A stretch of 64,000 bases of DNA from Pseudalkalibacillus berkeleyi (GCF_021608225.1 NZ_JAKIJS010000002.1:124001-188000), one strand, 5' to 3'. Counted from the first letter of the stretch, positions 40,574-49,253 are shown. A program made the numbers and translations. Notes: generated from the sequence alone by a model not told the origin.

Positions 40574-42121
40574 ATGGAAAAGCTGAAAGAAAGCATGTAT
40601 CAACTTATTGTTGAAACATCAACGAACTTACCAAAAGACGTTCGACGCGCGATTGCTAAAGCGAAAGCACAAGAAAATGCTGGCACAAGAGCTGCAATGT
40701 CACTCGATACGATCAGTGAAAATATTTTGAAGGCGGATGAAAACGTTTCTCCGATTTGTCAGGATACAGGTCTTCCAACTTTTAAAATTAAAACGCCGGT
40801 TGGTGTCAACCAGTTAAAAATTAAAGAAGCAATCATTGAAGCCATTAAGGAAGCGACTGCTGATACAAAGCTAAGACCCAATTCAGTCGACTCACTGACA
40901 GGCGCAAACAGTGGTGATAACTTAGGACCTGGAACACCCGTCATCAAATTCGAGCAATGGGAAGAAGATTACATTGATGCTCGCCTCATTTTAAAAGGTG
41001 GCGGATGCGAAAACAAAAACATCCAATACAGTCTCCCTACTGAACTTGAAGGTTTGGGTCGTGCTGGACGTGACTTGGACGGAATTCGGAAGTGTGTGAT
41101 GCACTCGGTGTACCAAGCACAAGGACAAGGTTGTAGCGCTGGTGTAATCGGTGTTGGAATCGGAGGAGACCGTACTTCTGGTTATGAACTTGCGAAAGAG
41201 CAGTTGTTCAGAACATTGGAAGACACGAATCCGAATGAAGACCTGCGCAAGCTAGAAGAGTATGTCATGGATAACGCCAATACACTTGGTATCGGAACGA
41301 TGGGCTTTGGCGGAGAGACGACCTTATTAGGCTGTAAAATTGGCGTAATGAACCGAATTCCAGCAAGCTTTTTCGTATCTGTTGCCTACAATTGTTGGGC
41401 TTACCGTCGTCTCGGAATCAAGCTAGATCCGAATACAGGTGACATCATGGATTGGATGTACCAAGAAGGCGAGAAGATCGACTTTAAACAAGAAATGGAG
41501 AAAGCTGCAGCTTCATTAGATGAAGTGACAGATGAAGTGAGAGAAGTCGTGTTAGAAGCACCGATTACTGAGGAGAAAATCCGCGAGCTACATGTAGGTG
41601 ACGTTGTCCGAATTAACGGTACTATGCACACAGGACGTGACGCAATCCATAAACATTTGATGAGTAACGATGCGCCAATCGATTTGAACGGCCAAATTAT
41701 CTATCATTGTGGACCTGTCATGATGAAGGATGCAAATGGAGAGTATCATGTAAAAGCAGCTGGACCAACGACGAGTATTCGTGAAGAACCTTACCAAGGG
41801 GACATCATGAAGAAGTTCGGAATACGTGCCGTTATCGGAAAAGGCGGTATGGGGCCGAAAACATTAAAAGCACTAGAAGAGCATGGTGGCGTCTACTTAA
41901 ATGCAATCGGCGGTGCAGCACAATATTACGCCGAATGTATTAAGAAAGTGGACGGTGTCGACTTGATGGAATTTGGAATTCCAGAAGCGATGTGGCACTT
42001 ACAAGTGGAAGGATTCACTGCAGTTGTGACGATGGACTCACATGGCAACAGCTTGCACCGTGACGTAGAGAAATCTTCTCTTGAAAAATTGTCCCAATTC
42101 AAAGATCCAGTATTTAAATAA
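40574..42121 (+). CDS. fumA: Class I (iron-sulfur) fumarate hydratase
   Basis: A 515-residue TCA-cycle enzyme, fumarate to malate, holding a labile [4Fe-4S] cluster. The alpha part has the three cluster cysteines in PICQDTGLPTFK, KGGGCENKN and GQGCSAGVIGVGIGGDR; the C-terminal beta part (from about residue 330) has LHVGDVVRINGTMHTGRDA and GAAQYYAE. Both parts are fused as in E. coli FumA/FumB. B. subtilis uses class II FumC, so this may be an extra or replacement enzyme. The start follows AAAGGGGTCATCGGGGA; a strong terminator closes the gene. Confidence 0.93.
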   Translation: MEKLKESMYQLIVETSTNLPKDVRRAIAKAKAQENAGTRAAMSLDTISENILKADENVSPICQDTGLPTFKIKTPVGVNQLKIKEAIIEAIKEATADTKLRPNSVDSLTGANSGDNLGPGTPVIKFEQWEEDYIDARLILKGGGCENKNIQYSLPTELEGLGRAGRDLDGIRKCVMHSVYQAQGQGCSAGVIGVGIGGDRTSGYELAKEQLFRTLEDTNPNEDLRKLEEYVMDNANTLGIGTMGFGGETTLLGCKIGVMNRIPASFFVSVAYNCWAYRRLGIKLDPNTGDIMDWMYQEGEKIDFKQEMEKAAASLDEVTDEVREVVLEAPITEEKIRELHVGDVVRINGTMHTGRDAIHKHLMSNDAPIDLNGQIIYHCGPVMMKDANGEYHVKAAGPTTSIREEPYQGDIMKKFGIRAVIGKGGMGPKTLKALEEHGGVYLNAIGGAAQYYAECIKKVDGVDLMEFGIPEAMWHLQVEGFTAVVTMDSHGNSLHRDVEKSSLEKLSQFKDPVFK

Positions 42122-42138
42122 TGATTCGAAAATGCGGA

Positions 42139-42162
42139 AACCGGGGAAATCCCCGGTTTTTT
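42139..42162 (+). terminator. Terminator after fumarase
   Basis: AACCGGGG pairs with CCCCGGTT, followed by TTTTTT. Confidence 0.93.
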
Positions 42163-42198
42163 CTTTATGGAATGAGATTGTTTTAAGGGTGAATTCAG

Positions 42199-42318
42199 TT
42201 TATCGTGCAAAACTGGGGATTTATCGTGCAAAACTCAAGTTTTATCGTGCAAAACTTTGAATTTATCGTGCAAAACTTAAGTTTTATCGATCAAAACTCA
42301 AGATTTATCGAGCATCGC
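42199..42318. repeat. 21-bp tandem repeat, five copies plus a partial
   Basis: The unit is TTTATCGTGCAAAACTnnnnn; later copies decay to TTTATCGATC and TTTATCGAGC. The core is the reverse complement of the core of the 16476 array. The remainder of the 42122-42423 gap is promoter DNA. Confidence 0.9.
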
Positions 42319-42423
42319 CTTTTTCATCCCGTTCTTCGACTTCAGTTGGTAATCGATTCCTCGTATGGATAGGATATGAGGATTTAAACTAATAATAAGG
42401 TCATGTGAAGGAGTCGATATTTT

Positions 42424-43221
42424 GTGGTAAGAAAAATGTTGGTCTATATGCTCGTTTTCAGCTTCTTTTTATCTGTTCCGGTTTCTGGCCAAGCTTATTC
42501 AAATGAGAAACATAATTGGTTTTTCAAGAGAAGTAAGGACCATCAACCTGCGACAACGGAACCTGAATTTATTGAGCTTCTCAATAAATATAATGGCTAT
42601 TTTATTGGAGATACAAGTGATAAAAACCTATATCTCACATTTGATAATGGATATGAAAATGGTTATACCAAAAAGGTACTAGACGTATTAAAGGAGAAAA
42701 AGGTGCCCGCAGCTTTCTTTGTTACAGGACATTATTTAGAAGGTCAAGCACCTCTCATCAAGCGAATGGTAAAAGAAGGGCACATCGTCGGGAATCATTC
42801 CTGGCATCATCCTGATATGACGACCATTAGCGAGACACGTTTGAAAGAAGAACTGTCTAAAGTAAAAGTGAAATATGAAGCGATGACTGGTCGGAAGGAC
42901 ATGGTGTATTTGCGACCGCCTCGAGGGATTTTCAGTGAACGGACGCTCGCACTTTCTGAAAAAGAAGGCTATATCAACGTCTTCTGGTCACTCGCTTACA
43001 TGGATTGGGTAACTGACAAACAACGAGGTGCAGATTATGCTTACAATAGCATCATGAAACAAGTCCATCCCGGCTCGATCATGCTACTGCATTCTGTGTC
43101 TAAAGATAATGCTGATGCCCTTGCTAGGGTGATCGATGACTTAAGGAAGCAAGGCTATACTTTTAAAAGCTTAGATGACCTCGTAGCAAATGATCGAATC
43201 CCTAATCCGATTACAAAGTAA
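42424..43221 (+). CDS. pdaA: Polysaccharide deacetylase, PdaA-like (spore cortex muramic lactam)
   Basis: The 265-residue protein has a signal peptide (residues 1-25, ending SGQAYS) and a NodB domain: YLTFDNGYENG (Asp-Asn in place of the usual Asp-Asp, as in PdaA), HSWHHPDM, RPPRGIFSERT and LLHSVSKDN. PdaA removes acetyl from MurNAc in the forespore, allowing muramic-delta-lactam formation and later germination. Its length equals B. subtilis PdaA. GTG at 42424 has AAGGAG eleven bases upstream. Confidence 0.9.
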   Translation: MVRKMLVYMLVFSFFLSVPVSGQAYSNEKHNWFFKRSKDHQPATTEPEFIELLNKYNGYFIGDTSDKNLYLTFDNGYENGYTKKVLDVLKEKKVPAAFFVTGHYLEGQAPLIKRMVKEGHIVGNHSWHHPDMTTISETRLKEELSKVKVKYEAMTGRKDMVYLRPPRGIFSERTLALSEKEGYINVFWSLAYMDWVTDKQRGADYAYNSIMKQVHPGSIMLLHSVSKDNADALARVIDDLRKQGYTFKSLDDLVANDRIPNPITK

Positions 43222-43232
43222 GTGCATGAATA

Positions 43233-43260
43233 AGGACAGCCCAAGCCGGTTGTCCTTTTC
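43233..43260 (+). terminator. Terminator after pdaA
   Basis: GGACA pairs with TGTCC across an inner CCC..GGT region, followed by TTTTCT. Confidence 0.65.
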
Positions 43261-43308
43261 TAATTAAACCGTGATATAATGAATCCGACTTAAAAAGGAC
43301 GGAGTGTA

Positions 43309-44691
43309 ATGATGAAAGCAAATGAAACACAGCTCAGAGTAGGGGATACAATTCGTGTCCAAATCAAAAGACTTGGGATTAATGGTGAAGGTGTTGGGTT
43401 TTATAATAAAAAAGTGACGTTTGTGACGGGTGCGCTTCCAGGTGAAATCGTCATTGCAAAAGTCATTAAACCATTGCCGAACCGCATTGAAGCAGAAACA
43501 GTAACAATTCAACAACAATCAGAGGACAGGGTGAAGCCACCATGTCCGATTTATGATGAGTGTGGCGGTTGTCAGTTGCAGCATTTGAGCTATGCTGCTC
43601 AGTTGCGTGAGAAGCAGGATATCGTTCGACAGGCATTTGATCGGTATACAGACTATGACGCCCATCACCTGCCACTTAAGGCTACGATTGGAATGGAGGA
43701 CCCATGGAACTATAGGAACAAAAGCCAATTCCAAGTCGCAAAGAAAGGGACTAGTGTCCTTGCAGGATTGTATGGAATTGGCTCACACAAATTAATTGAT
43801 CTGACCAATTGTATGGTACAGCATCCTAAGACGACACAAGTCACAAACACCGTTAAAACGATTCTCGAGGATTTGAACATCCCGATTTATAATGAGAAAA
43901 AGCGAACAGGCATCGTTCGAACGATTGTCACTCGGGTTAGCTTTGAAACAGAAAATGTGCAACTTGTATTGATCACGACTCAAAGGGATATTCCGAAAAA
44001 AGATATCCTTTTAGCAAAAATTCAAGAAGAACTACCTGAAGTTAAATCAATTTTGCAAAACGTGAACGGAAAGAAAACCTCTGTCATATTTGGAGATGAG
44101 ACGATTCATTTGGAAGGGGATCATACGATACAAGAGACACTTGGTGACTTGTCATTTGAATTAAGTGCAAGGGCATTTTTCCAACTCAATCCGGTTCAAA
44201 CGGTTAAGCTGTATAACGAAGTTCGACGTGCTGCGAAATTAACTGGTGAAGAAAAAGTCGTGGATGCTTATTGTGGTGTAGGGACGATCGGGCTTTGGCT
44301 TGCAAAAAGAGCTGGAGAAATCCGAGGCATGGACGTTATAGAGGATTCGATCGAAGATGCAGAAGAAAATGCAGCTAAGCATGGTATTACAAATGCTAGA
44401 TACTGGACGGGAAAAGCGGAACAATTACTTCCTAAATGGTTGAAGGAAGGATGGAAGCCAGATGTCATCGTTGTCGATCCGCCAAGAACAGGATGTGATA
44501 TGACATTCTTGCAAACGGTGAAAGACATCAAACCGAAGAAAATGGTGTATGTATCGTGTAATCCATCCACACTCGCAAAGGATATTTCATACTTATCGAA
44601 GCACGGATTTAAGATCGAACGACTACAGCCTGTTGATATGTTTCCACATACTTCTCACGTTGAAGTCGTCGCAACATTAGTAAGAAAGTAA
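43309..44691 (+). CDS. rlmCD: 23S rRNA (uracil-C5)-methyltransferase, RlmCD/RlmD type
   Basis: A 460-residue SAM-dependent RNA methyltransferase. The N-terminal TRAM domain (about residues 8-65) is followed by the 4Fe-4S motif [14 protein letters not shown]; a later Cys near residue 166 (TNCMVQHP) completes the cluster. The methylase domain has [14 protein letters not shown] (SAM), DPPRTGCD and the catalytic Cys in [13 protein letters not shown]. subtilis RlmCD (YefA) methylates U747 and U1939. ATG 43309 or the adjacent 43312 may be used. Confidence 0.92.
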   Translation: MMKANETQLRVGDTIRVQIKRLGINGEGVGFYNKKVTFVTGALPGEIVIAKVIKPLPNRIEAETVTIQQQSEDRVKPPCPIYDECGGCQLQHLSYAAQLREKQDIVRQAFDRYTDYDAHHLPLKATIGMEDPWNYRNKSQFQVAKKGTSVLAGLYGIGSHKLIDLTNCMVQHPKTTQVTNTVKTILEDLNIPIYNEKKRTGIVRTIVTRVSFETENVQLVLITTQRDIPKKDILLAKIQEELPEVKSILQNVNGKKTSVIFGDETIHLEGDHTIQETLGDLSFELSARAFFQLNPVQTVKLYNEVRRAAKLTGEEKVVDAYCGVGTIGLWLAKRAGEIRGMDVIEDSIEDAEENAAKHGITNARYWTGKAEQLLPKWLKEGWKPDVIVVDPPRTGCDMTFLQTVKDIKPKKMVYVSCNPSTLAKDISYLSKHGFKIERLQPVDMFPHTSHVEVVATLVRK

Positions 44692-44710
44692 AGAAGTTGC
44701 GTCGATGCTG

Positions 44711-44824
44711 TGTCTAGCTTCAGCAAACCAGTCACTTGAATCACTTCAGCCCTCTTGAGGCAGCGACAGCCTCCTCTTCGGACTTCCAGTGATCTTCGTG
44801 ACTGAGTGCGCGCTTGCGCTTTTC
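44711..44824 (+). repeat. Dispersed structured repeat, copy C
   Basis: TGTCTAGCTTCAGC to CGCGCTTGCGCTTTTC, homologous to copies at 13445 and 27243. ATCACT/AGTGAT pairing is kept by matching changes. Confidence 0.85.
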
Positions 44825-44836
44825 ATTATCCCCAAC

Positions 44837-44949
44837 ATATCCACATTACGGGATTGTAAAGAATTTGTTAAGATCAAGTTATCCAAGATTTTGTCCACAA
44901 TATCCACAGCTCGGTGGATAAGTTATTCACATATTCACATTTGTCCACA
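44837..44949. other. Cluster of eight DnaA-box-like sites
   Basis: Against TTATCCACA: 44837 ATATCCACA, 44879 TTATCCAAG, 44891 TTGTCCACA, 44900 ATATCCACA, 44913 GGTGGATAA (reverse, one mismatch), 44923 TTATTCACA, 44931 ATATTCACA, 44941 TTGTCCACA. All but 44879 have a single mismatch. Such density suggests DnaA binding. No gene lies between the rlmCD end and yfhD. Confidence 0.65.
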
Positions 44950-44958
44950 ACATATGTA

Positions 44959-44997
44959 AAGGAGACTTGCCGGGGAAGGTGACAAGTCTCCTTGTTT
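44959..44997. terminator. Hairpin between the DnaA-box cluster and yfhD
   Basis: GGAGACTTG pairs with CAAGTCTCC; T-rich on both sides. It probably terminates yfhD leftwards. Confidence 0.75.
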
Positions 44998-45011
44998 AAG
45001 TCTTGCAGAGG

Positions 45012-45170
45012 TTACTTACGTCGAGCGCGACGTTCAGCCGCTTTTGCTCTTTCCTGAGCCTGCAGATCCTCAGAGTCGGCAAGCTCTTGGGAAAATTCGA
45101 CGTCACGGCCATCAGGAGCCATGTTTTGTTTGTTCTTTGCTTGTTTGCGCGAACGATTGTCTTTTCCCAT
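45012..45170 (-). CDS. yfhD: YfhD-family small protein
   Basis: The 52-residue basic protein MGKDNRSRKQAKNKQNMAPD continues GRDVEFSQELADSEDLQAQERAKAA (shown only in part here: GRDVEFSQELAD), the YfhD pattern. B. subtilis yfhD opens the same yfh block; function unknown, probably spore-associated. TAAGGAGGG precedes ATG 45170. Confidence 0.85.
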   Translation of the reverse strand: MGKDNRSRKQAKNKQNMAPDGRDVEFSQELADSEDLQAQERAKAAERRARRK

Positions 45171-45292
45171 GAGTAAACCCTCCTTAGACGATAAGTGAGA
45201 GGATGACCTCTCGTTTATTATGATGTACAATCTCCTGAGAACTATAAGAGGAAAGAATGGGTAATCATGTGAAAAAGTGGACCAAAATCATT

Positions 45293-45310
45293 TTATCCAC
45301 ATGTGTATAA
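45293..45310. other. Head-to-head pair of DnaA boxes
   Basis: TTATCCACA (45293-45301, perfect consensus) is followed directly by TGTGTATAA (45302-45310, reverse TTATACACA), making a palindrome. It extends the cluster at 44837-44949 past yfhD. Confidence 0.65.
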
Positions 45311-45355
45311 CTTGCAAAAAAGTATGGGATAGTTTATCGATGCTCTCATAACAAA

Positions 45356-45392
45356 AAAATGCCTGGTCCCAAAGTGTTTGGGCAGGCATTTG
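45356..45392 (-). terminator. Terminator of the GNAT gene with tRNA-like leader
   Basis: AAATGCCTG-TCCCAAA pairs with TTTGGG-CAGGCATTT; on the minus strand T-rich DNA follows. Confidence 0.85.
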
Positions 45393-45409
45393 AAAACGAA
45401 TATCGTATG

Positions 45410-45970
45410 TTATGCTTCTAAAATCGTATCCTCAACCGGTGTTTGCGCGATTTCGCGGACAGTGTGCATATAATAACTGTCTCGCTCGACTTGAAACAAG
45501 TTATAAACGTCGCCATCTGCATTCAACTGTTGATAAATATCCGGACGTGTTTCATTCGCTAACGAAACATAAGGAATCTTCAAAGCTGCACGTTCTGAGC
45601 GTATGTTCGTTTTGCGAATTCGCATAAAAATGGTTTGGATATCTTTTTCAAAAAAGAGTTCATTGAAAAAGGCTTCCTTAGCGGGGTGGTTATAGCCTTT
45701 ACCGTGATAGGGTTTACCGATCCAAGTGCCAAGAAATCCGCATCCAGACTCGATATCAAATAAATTGATCGTTCCGATTGGGCTACCCCATTCATCTAAG
45801 ATCGTTCGTGAGATCAGCTCTCCATTTTCCTCTGCTTCAATCGTTTGCTTCGTTAAGAATAAAAATTCTTCAACTGAATTGGCCTTATGACGCACAAAAG
45901 GAAAGACCGCTGGATCCACCATTAACTCATAAAGAACATGACAGTCAGAAAGTTCACGTTTCTTTAACAT
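45410..45970 (-). CDS. GNAT family N-acetyltransferase
   Basis: The 186-residue protein resembles the RimJ/RimL group of GNATs: LSDCHVLYELMVDPAVFPFV at the start, LGTWIGKPYHGKGYNHPAKE as acetyl-CoA site (the usual second Gly region is changed) and IRKTNIRSERAALKIPYVSL in motif B. Targets are unknown. GGGAGGATG precedes ATG 45970. Its 5' leader holds a tRNA-like element (46029-46097) and a long hairpin that can compete with it. Confidence 0.85.
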   Translation of the reverse strand: MLKKRELSDCHVLYELMVDPAVFPFVRHKANSVEEFLFLTKQTIEAEENGELISRTILDEWGSPIGTINLFDIESGCGFLGTWIGKPYHGKGYNHPAKEAFFNELFFEKDIQTIFMRIRKTNIRSERAALKIPYVSLANETRPDIYQQLNADGDVYNLFQVERDSYYMHTVREIAQTPVEDTILEA

Positions 45971-46028
45971 GATTTACATCCTCCCAAAGAGGGCAGAGCG
46001 ATTTCCTACCCTCGAATTAAAATTTCTA

Positions 46029-46097
46029 ATTCGGGGTGGGAATCGAACCCACTAAGACCAGATGTACTGGTGGCGCACCAATTGCCTTCCCTTAGCT
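46029..46097 (-). ncRNA. tRNA-like cloverleaf in the leader of the GNAT gene
   Basis: Read on the minus strand: D-arm GGC-AATTGGTGC-GCC, anticodon-like arm ACCAG-TACAT-CTGGT (5-base loop, not 7), T-arm GTGGG-TTCGATT-CCCAC, and an acceptor-like stem GGG/CCC extended by CTAA/TTAG with a GAA bulge. Stems are too irregular for a working tRNA. The rest of the 45971-46285 gap holds a hairpin at 46010-46037 and a terminator. Confidence 0.6.
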
Positions 46098-46201
46098 TTT
46101 TTAAATTATATTTTCATCATTATCATAATCGATTTTCTACAAAAAAGAAATAAACATTTTTTGTCATAATCCATCTATTTTTGGAGACTGAAAAATACGC
46201 T

Positions 46202-46227
46202 AAAAGCCTCTTGTACTAAGGCTTATT
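46202..46227 (-). terminator. Possible terminator of the amidohydrolase gene
   Basis: AAGCCT pairs with AGGCTT; on the minus strand TTTTAGCG follows. The stem is short. Confidence 0.5.
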
Positions 46228-46285
46228 TATGCTTGTTTTTCATACTCAATATTCTATGTGCTACAAAGGAAAAAGTGATTTAAAA

Positions 46286-47410
46286 TTAGTACGATTTTTG
46301 ATAAACGATTTGTCCGTCAATCATCGTTAGATTTGGTATCGCTGAAAATTGAAATGGATGGTCATTCCATAGCGTAATGTCCGCATCCTTTCCGACCTCT
46401 AGACTACCAACTTGATGATTAATACCTAAATTGACTGCTGGGTTAATTGTAATGCCTCGGAGTGCTTGATCTACAGATAGTCCTTCTCGAATGGCAATTG
46501 CAGCACATACATTCAAGTATTGGATAGGTACATATGGATGATCCGTTGTGATGGATACAGCAATGCCGTGGTCATTCAAAACTTTATACGTCTGCCAAGT
46601 TTTGTTCTTTAACTCAATCTTAGATTTCCGAGTGAGTGTCGGACCTACAGAAACTTGAAGGTCTCGACCTTCCAACTCTGATGCAATTAAATGCCCTTCT
46701 GTACAATGTTCAATACGCAAATCTAGATTGAATTCGTCTGCAAAACGGACAGCTGATAATATATCATCAGCACGGTGAGCGTGAATACGAACAGGCATTT
46801 CTCGTTTCAAGACTGAAAGTATGGGTGCAGTCCTTAAACATTCGGGATTGTCTGTATTGAGCGCTTTGTAAAATTCCTCACGCAACATTCCCATGATTCC
46901 CATTCGTGTGATGGAGTCGTTATGACGCCCGCTATGAATTCGTTTCGGATTTTCTCCAAGTGCAATTTTCAAACCCGCTTTTTCTTTGATAATCATTTTT
47001 TCAATATTTTTTCCGTAAGTCTTAATAACAGCAGTTTGACCGCCAATTACATTTGCACTCCCCGGCATGACATGAGCGGTAGTAATTCCAAATTTAATGG
47101 CGTCGTTAAAACCTATATCTAAAGGATGTACACCATCGATCGCTCGAATGTGTGGCGTTAAAGGATCATTTGTTTCATTAGCATCATTACCGGCCCACCC
47201 AGTACCTTCGTCATACAGTCCTAAATGGGTATGAACATCAATAAAACCAGGGAGGAGATGCATGCCTGTTGCATCAATGACTTCTGTTCCTTCGTCGATT
47301 TGAATCCCGCGTTCGAGGCTTATGATTTTACCGTTTTCAACGAGTAGGTCACCTTGAAACGTTTCAGCTGTGACAGGATATAATGTGGCATTCTTAAATA
47401 ATGTTTTCAT
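46286..47410 (-). CDS. Amidohydrolase-superfamily protein
   Basis: The 374-residue protein has the metal-dependent TIM-barrel motifs of the imidazolonepropionase/adenosine-deaminase-like subgroup: GFIDVHTHLG (HxH), RIHAHRADD, RIEHCTEGH and SITTDHPYV (final Asp). Small beta-domain pieces at each end (LLVENGKIISLE; LEVGKDADITLWN) are typical. It hydrolyses a cyclic amide, amine or peptide-like substrate that cannot be named. It is followed at 15 bases by yfhF on the same strand, upstream in transcription. Confidence 0.87.
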   Translation of the reverse strand: MKTLFKNATLYPVTAETFQGDLLVENGKIISLERGIQIDEGTEVIDATGMHLLPGFIDVHTHLGLYDEGTGWAGNDANETNDPLTPHIRAIDGVHPLDIGFNDAIKFGITTAHVMPGSANVIGGQTAVIKTYGKNIEKMIIKEKAGLKIALGENPKRIHSGRHNDSITRMGIMGMLREEFYKALNTDNPECLRTAPILSVLKREMPVRIHAHRADDILSAVRFADEFNLDLRIEHCTEGHLIASELEGRDLQVSVGPTLTRKSKIELKNKTWQTYKVLNDHGIAVSITTDHPYVPIQYLNVCAAIAIREGLSVDQALRGITINPAVNLGINHQVGSLEVGKDADITLWNDHPFQFSAIPNLTMIDGQIVYQKSY

Positions 47411-47424
47411 GTGTTTCCCTCTTT

Positions 47425-48327
47425 CTAATTGTCAAAAATCGCTGCTAAGGCAGATGATAATGTTGGGTACATAAACTTGTACTGGTGATCTAATGCTTTT
47501 CGGGGAACTACCTTTTGCCCTTCTAATATGAGCGTACTCATTTCACCTAATCCGATCTGTAAAACAAAAGCCGGAAGAGGGAGCCAATGTGGTCGATTCA
47601 ATGTTTTCGCTAGAATTTTTCCGAAGTCATCCATCTGAACAGGGTGAGGGGATGTTGCGTTGACAGCACCTTCCAAAGAATCATCGTTCAGTGCGTGGTC
47701 AATCATCCCAACTACGTCGTTAATATGTATCCACGAGTACCACTGCTTACCAGAGCCAATTGGTCCACCAACATACAGTTTATAAGGAAGCGTCATTCTC
47801 GGGAGCGCGCCTTCATTTTTGGCTAAAATCAACCCAAATCGAGTCCGGACAACTCTCACTCCGTTTTGTTCAGCTTTCATGGCTTCCTTTTCCCATTCAG
47901 CAGTCACATGGGCGAGAAAATCATCTCCAGAGGTGCTCGTATGTTCATCGAATGTCTTCGATTTCGAAGTCCCATAATAACCGATGGCTGATGCGTTGAT
48001 TAATACTTTGGGTTTAGATTCCATGCGCTCTATGATCTTTAAAATTTCACGTGTTGCATGTATTCGACTAGATAATATCTTTTCCTTCTTTTCGTCTGTC
48101 CATCGGCCATTGATCGTTTCTCCGGCTAGATTGATGAATGCATCTATCCCTGATAGTGTTGGGAGCTCACCATTGTCATGCATCCATTCAATATATGTAA
48201 CGTTTTCTTTTTCAGGTTTTCCAGTAGGGTTACGGGTGAGGACATATACATGATGGTTCTGCTTTATGAACTGGTCTGTCAAAGCTGCTCCGACAAAACC
48301 TGTCCCACCAGAAATGGCAATTTTCAT
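47425..48327 (-). CDS. yfhF: YfhF-like SDR epimerase (TIGR01777 type)
   Basis: A 300-residue extended SDR: GGTGFVGAALTDQFI is the NAD(P) glycine motif, NLAGETINGRWT and GTSKS are TIGR01777 family hallmarks, RTRFGLILAKNEGALPRM follows, and a C-terminal DUF1731 segment ends in a Pro/Leu-rich helix. Relatives include SulA-like epimerases of unknown substrate. It is divergent from recX as in B. subtilis, with AGGAGGAATTGG before the ATG. Confidence 0.88.
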   Translation of the reverse strand: MKIAISGGTGFVGAALTDQFIKQNHHVYVLTRNPTGKPEKENVTYIEWMHDNGELPTLSGIDAFINLAGETINGRWTDEKKEKILSSRIHATREILKIIERMESKPKVLINASAIGYYGTSKSKTFDEHTSTSGDDFLAHVTAEWEKEAMKAEQNGVRVVRTRFGLILAKNEGALPRMTLPYKLYVGGPIGSGKQWYSWIHINDVVGMIDHALNDDSLEGAVNATSPHPVQMDDFGKILAKTLNRPHWLPLPAFVLQIGLGEMSTLILEGQKVVPRKALDHQYKFMYPTLSSALAAIFDN

Positions 48328-48437
48328 TCCAATTCCTCCTCTACGCGGTTATTAACAATATTCTGCCTTTATGAATGTTTTCCCTTTATTAAAGTAGATA
48401 ATCCGTTGATATGATAAAATATGAGCGAGGTGATCCA

Positions 48438-49253
48438 ATGAAAATAACAAAGATCACAGTGCAGAAGAAAAACAAAAGTCGATTTAACGTATTTATAGAT
48501 CGGGGTAACGGAGAAGAGTTCGGCTTCGGGATAGATGAAGAGGTTTATATTCAATCAAAAATTCGCAAGGGAACGGAGCTCACTGAGAAGGAAGTTAAAT
48601 CCCTGCAACTCCAGGATCAATTCCAAAAAGGATTAAATATGGCGATGAATTATCTATCCTACAGGATGAGATCAATGGATGAAATAAGGCAGTATTTAAT
48701 AAAAAAAGAGTTCGAACCCCACACTGCCGAATCAGTTATTGAACGCATAAAAGAGCTTGGATATCTGGATGATATGGAATTTTCGAAGATGTTTATCCGC
48801 AGTAAGGTTATGACGACCAAAAAAGGTCCGAAAGCGTTAAAGCAAGATTTGAAGCAAAAGGGAGTCGACGATTTGACCATTGAAAATGCACTAACGATTT
48901 ATACGGAAGAAGAACAAGTGGACGAAGCGACAAAGCTCGTTGAGAAGAAAGCGAAGCAATCTAAGAAGCTTAGTGAACATGCATTAAAGCAAAAGATCGG
49001 ACAAGTACTTCAGCAGAAAGGTTACGCATGGAGCATTATTGAACAAGCGATAGATAAGGCCTCTCTCAGTAAAGATGAAGACGAAGAGAGAGAGGCATTA
49101 AATCTGCAAGCAGAGAAAGCGAACAGAAAGTACAAACAATATTCAGGTTGGGAATATAAACAGAAAATGAAGCAATTTCTTTATCGTAAAGGATTCCCAG
49201 TCAATTTAATTGACGAATGGCTCGATGAGAATCAGGATCTTAACGATCAATAA
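48438..49253 (+). CDS. recX: Recombination regulator RecX
   Basis: A 271-residue three-helix-repeat protein: MNYLSYRMRSMDEIRQYLIK, then YLDDMEFSKMFIRSKVMTTK and GPKALKQDLKQKGVDDLTIE are RecX repeats. It binds RecA filaments and modulates recombination. Length and place agree with B. subtilis RecX (YfhG). ATG 48438 has GAGGTGAT seven bases upstream. It overlaps the convergent SDR gene by 14 bases, with no separate terminator. Confidence 0.92.
   Translation: MKITKITVQKKNKSRFNVFIDRGNGEEFGFGIDEEVYIQSKIRKGTELTEKEVKSLQLQDQFQKGLNMAMNYLSYRMRSMDEIRQYLIKKEFEPHTAESVIERIKELGYLDDMEFSKMFIRSKVMTTKKGPKALKQDLKQKGVDDLTIENALTIYTEEEQVDEATKLVEKKAKQSKKLSEHALKQKIGQVLQQKGYAWSIIEQAIDKASLSKDEDEEREALNLQAEKANRKYKQYSGWEYKQKMKQFLYRKGFPVNLIDEWLDENQDLNDQ

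Noticed and set aside
44837-45310. Chromosomal replication origin
   Set aside because: No dnaA, dnaN, recF or rpmH gene and no obvious AT-rich unwinding element; the boxes fit an extra-origin cluster.
46029-46097. A functional tRNA, including tRNA-Sec needed for the selenoprotein
   Set aside because: The anticodon-like loop has five bases, the acceptor stem is broken by a bulge and there is no TCA anticodon or long variable arm.
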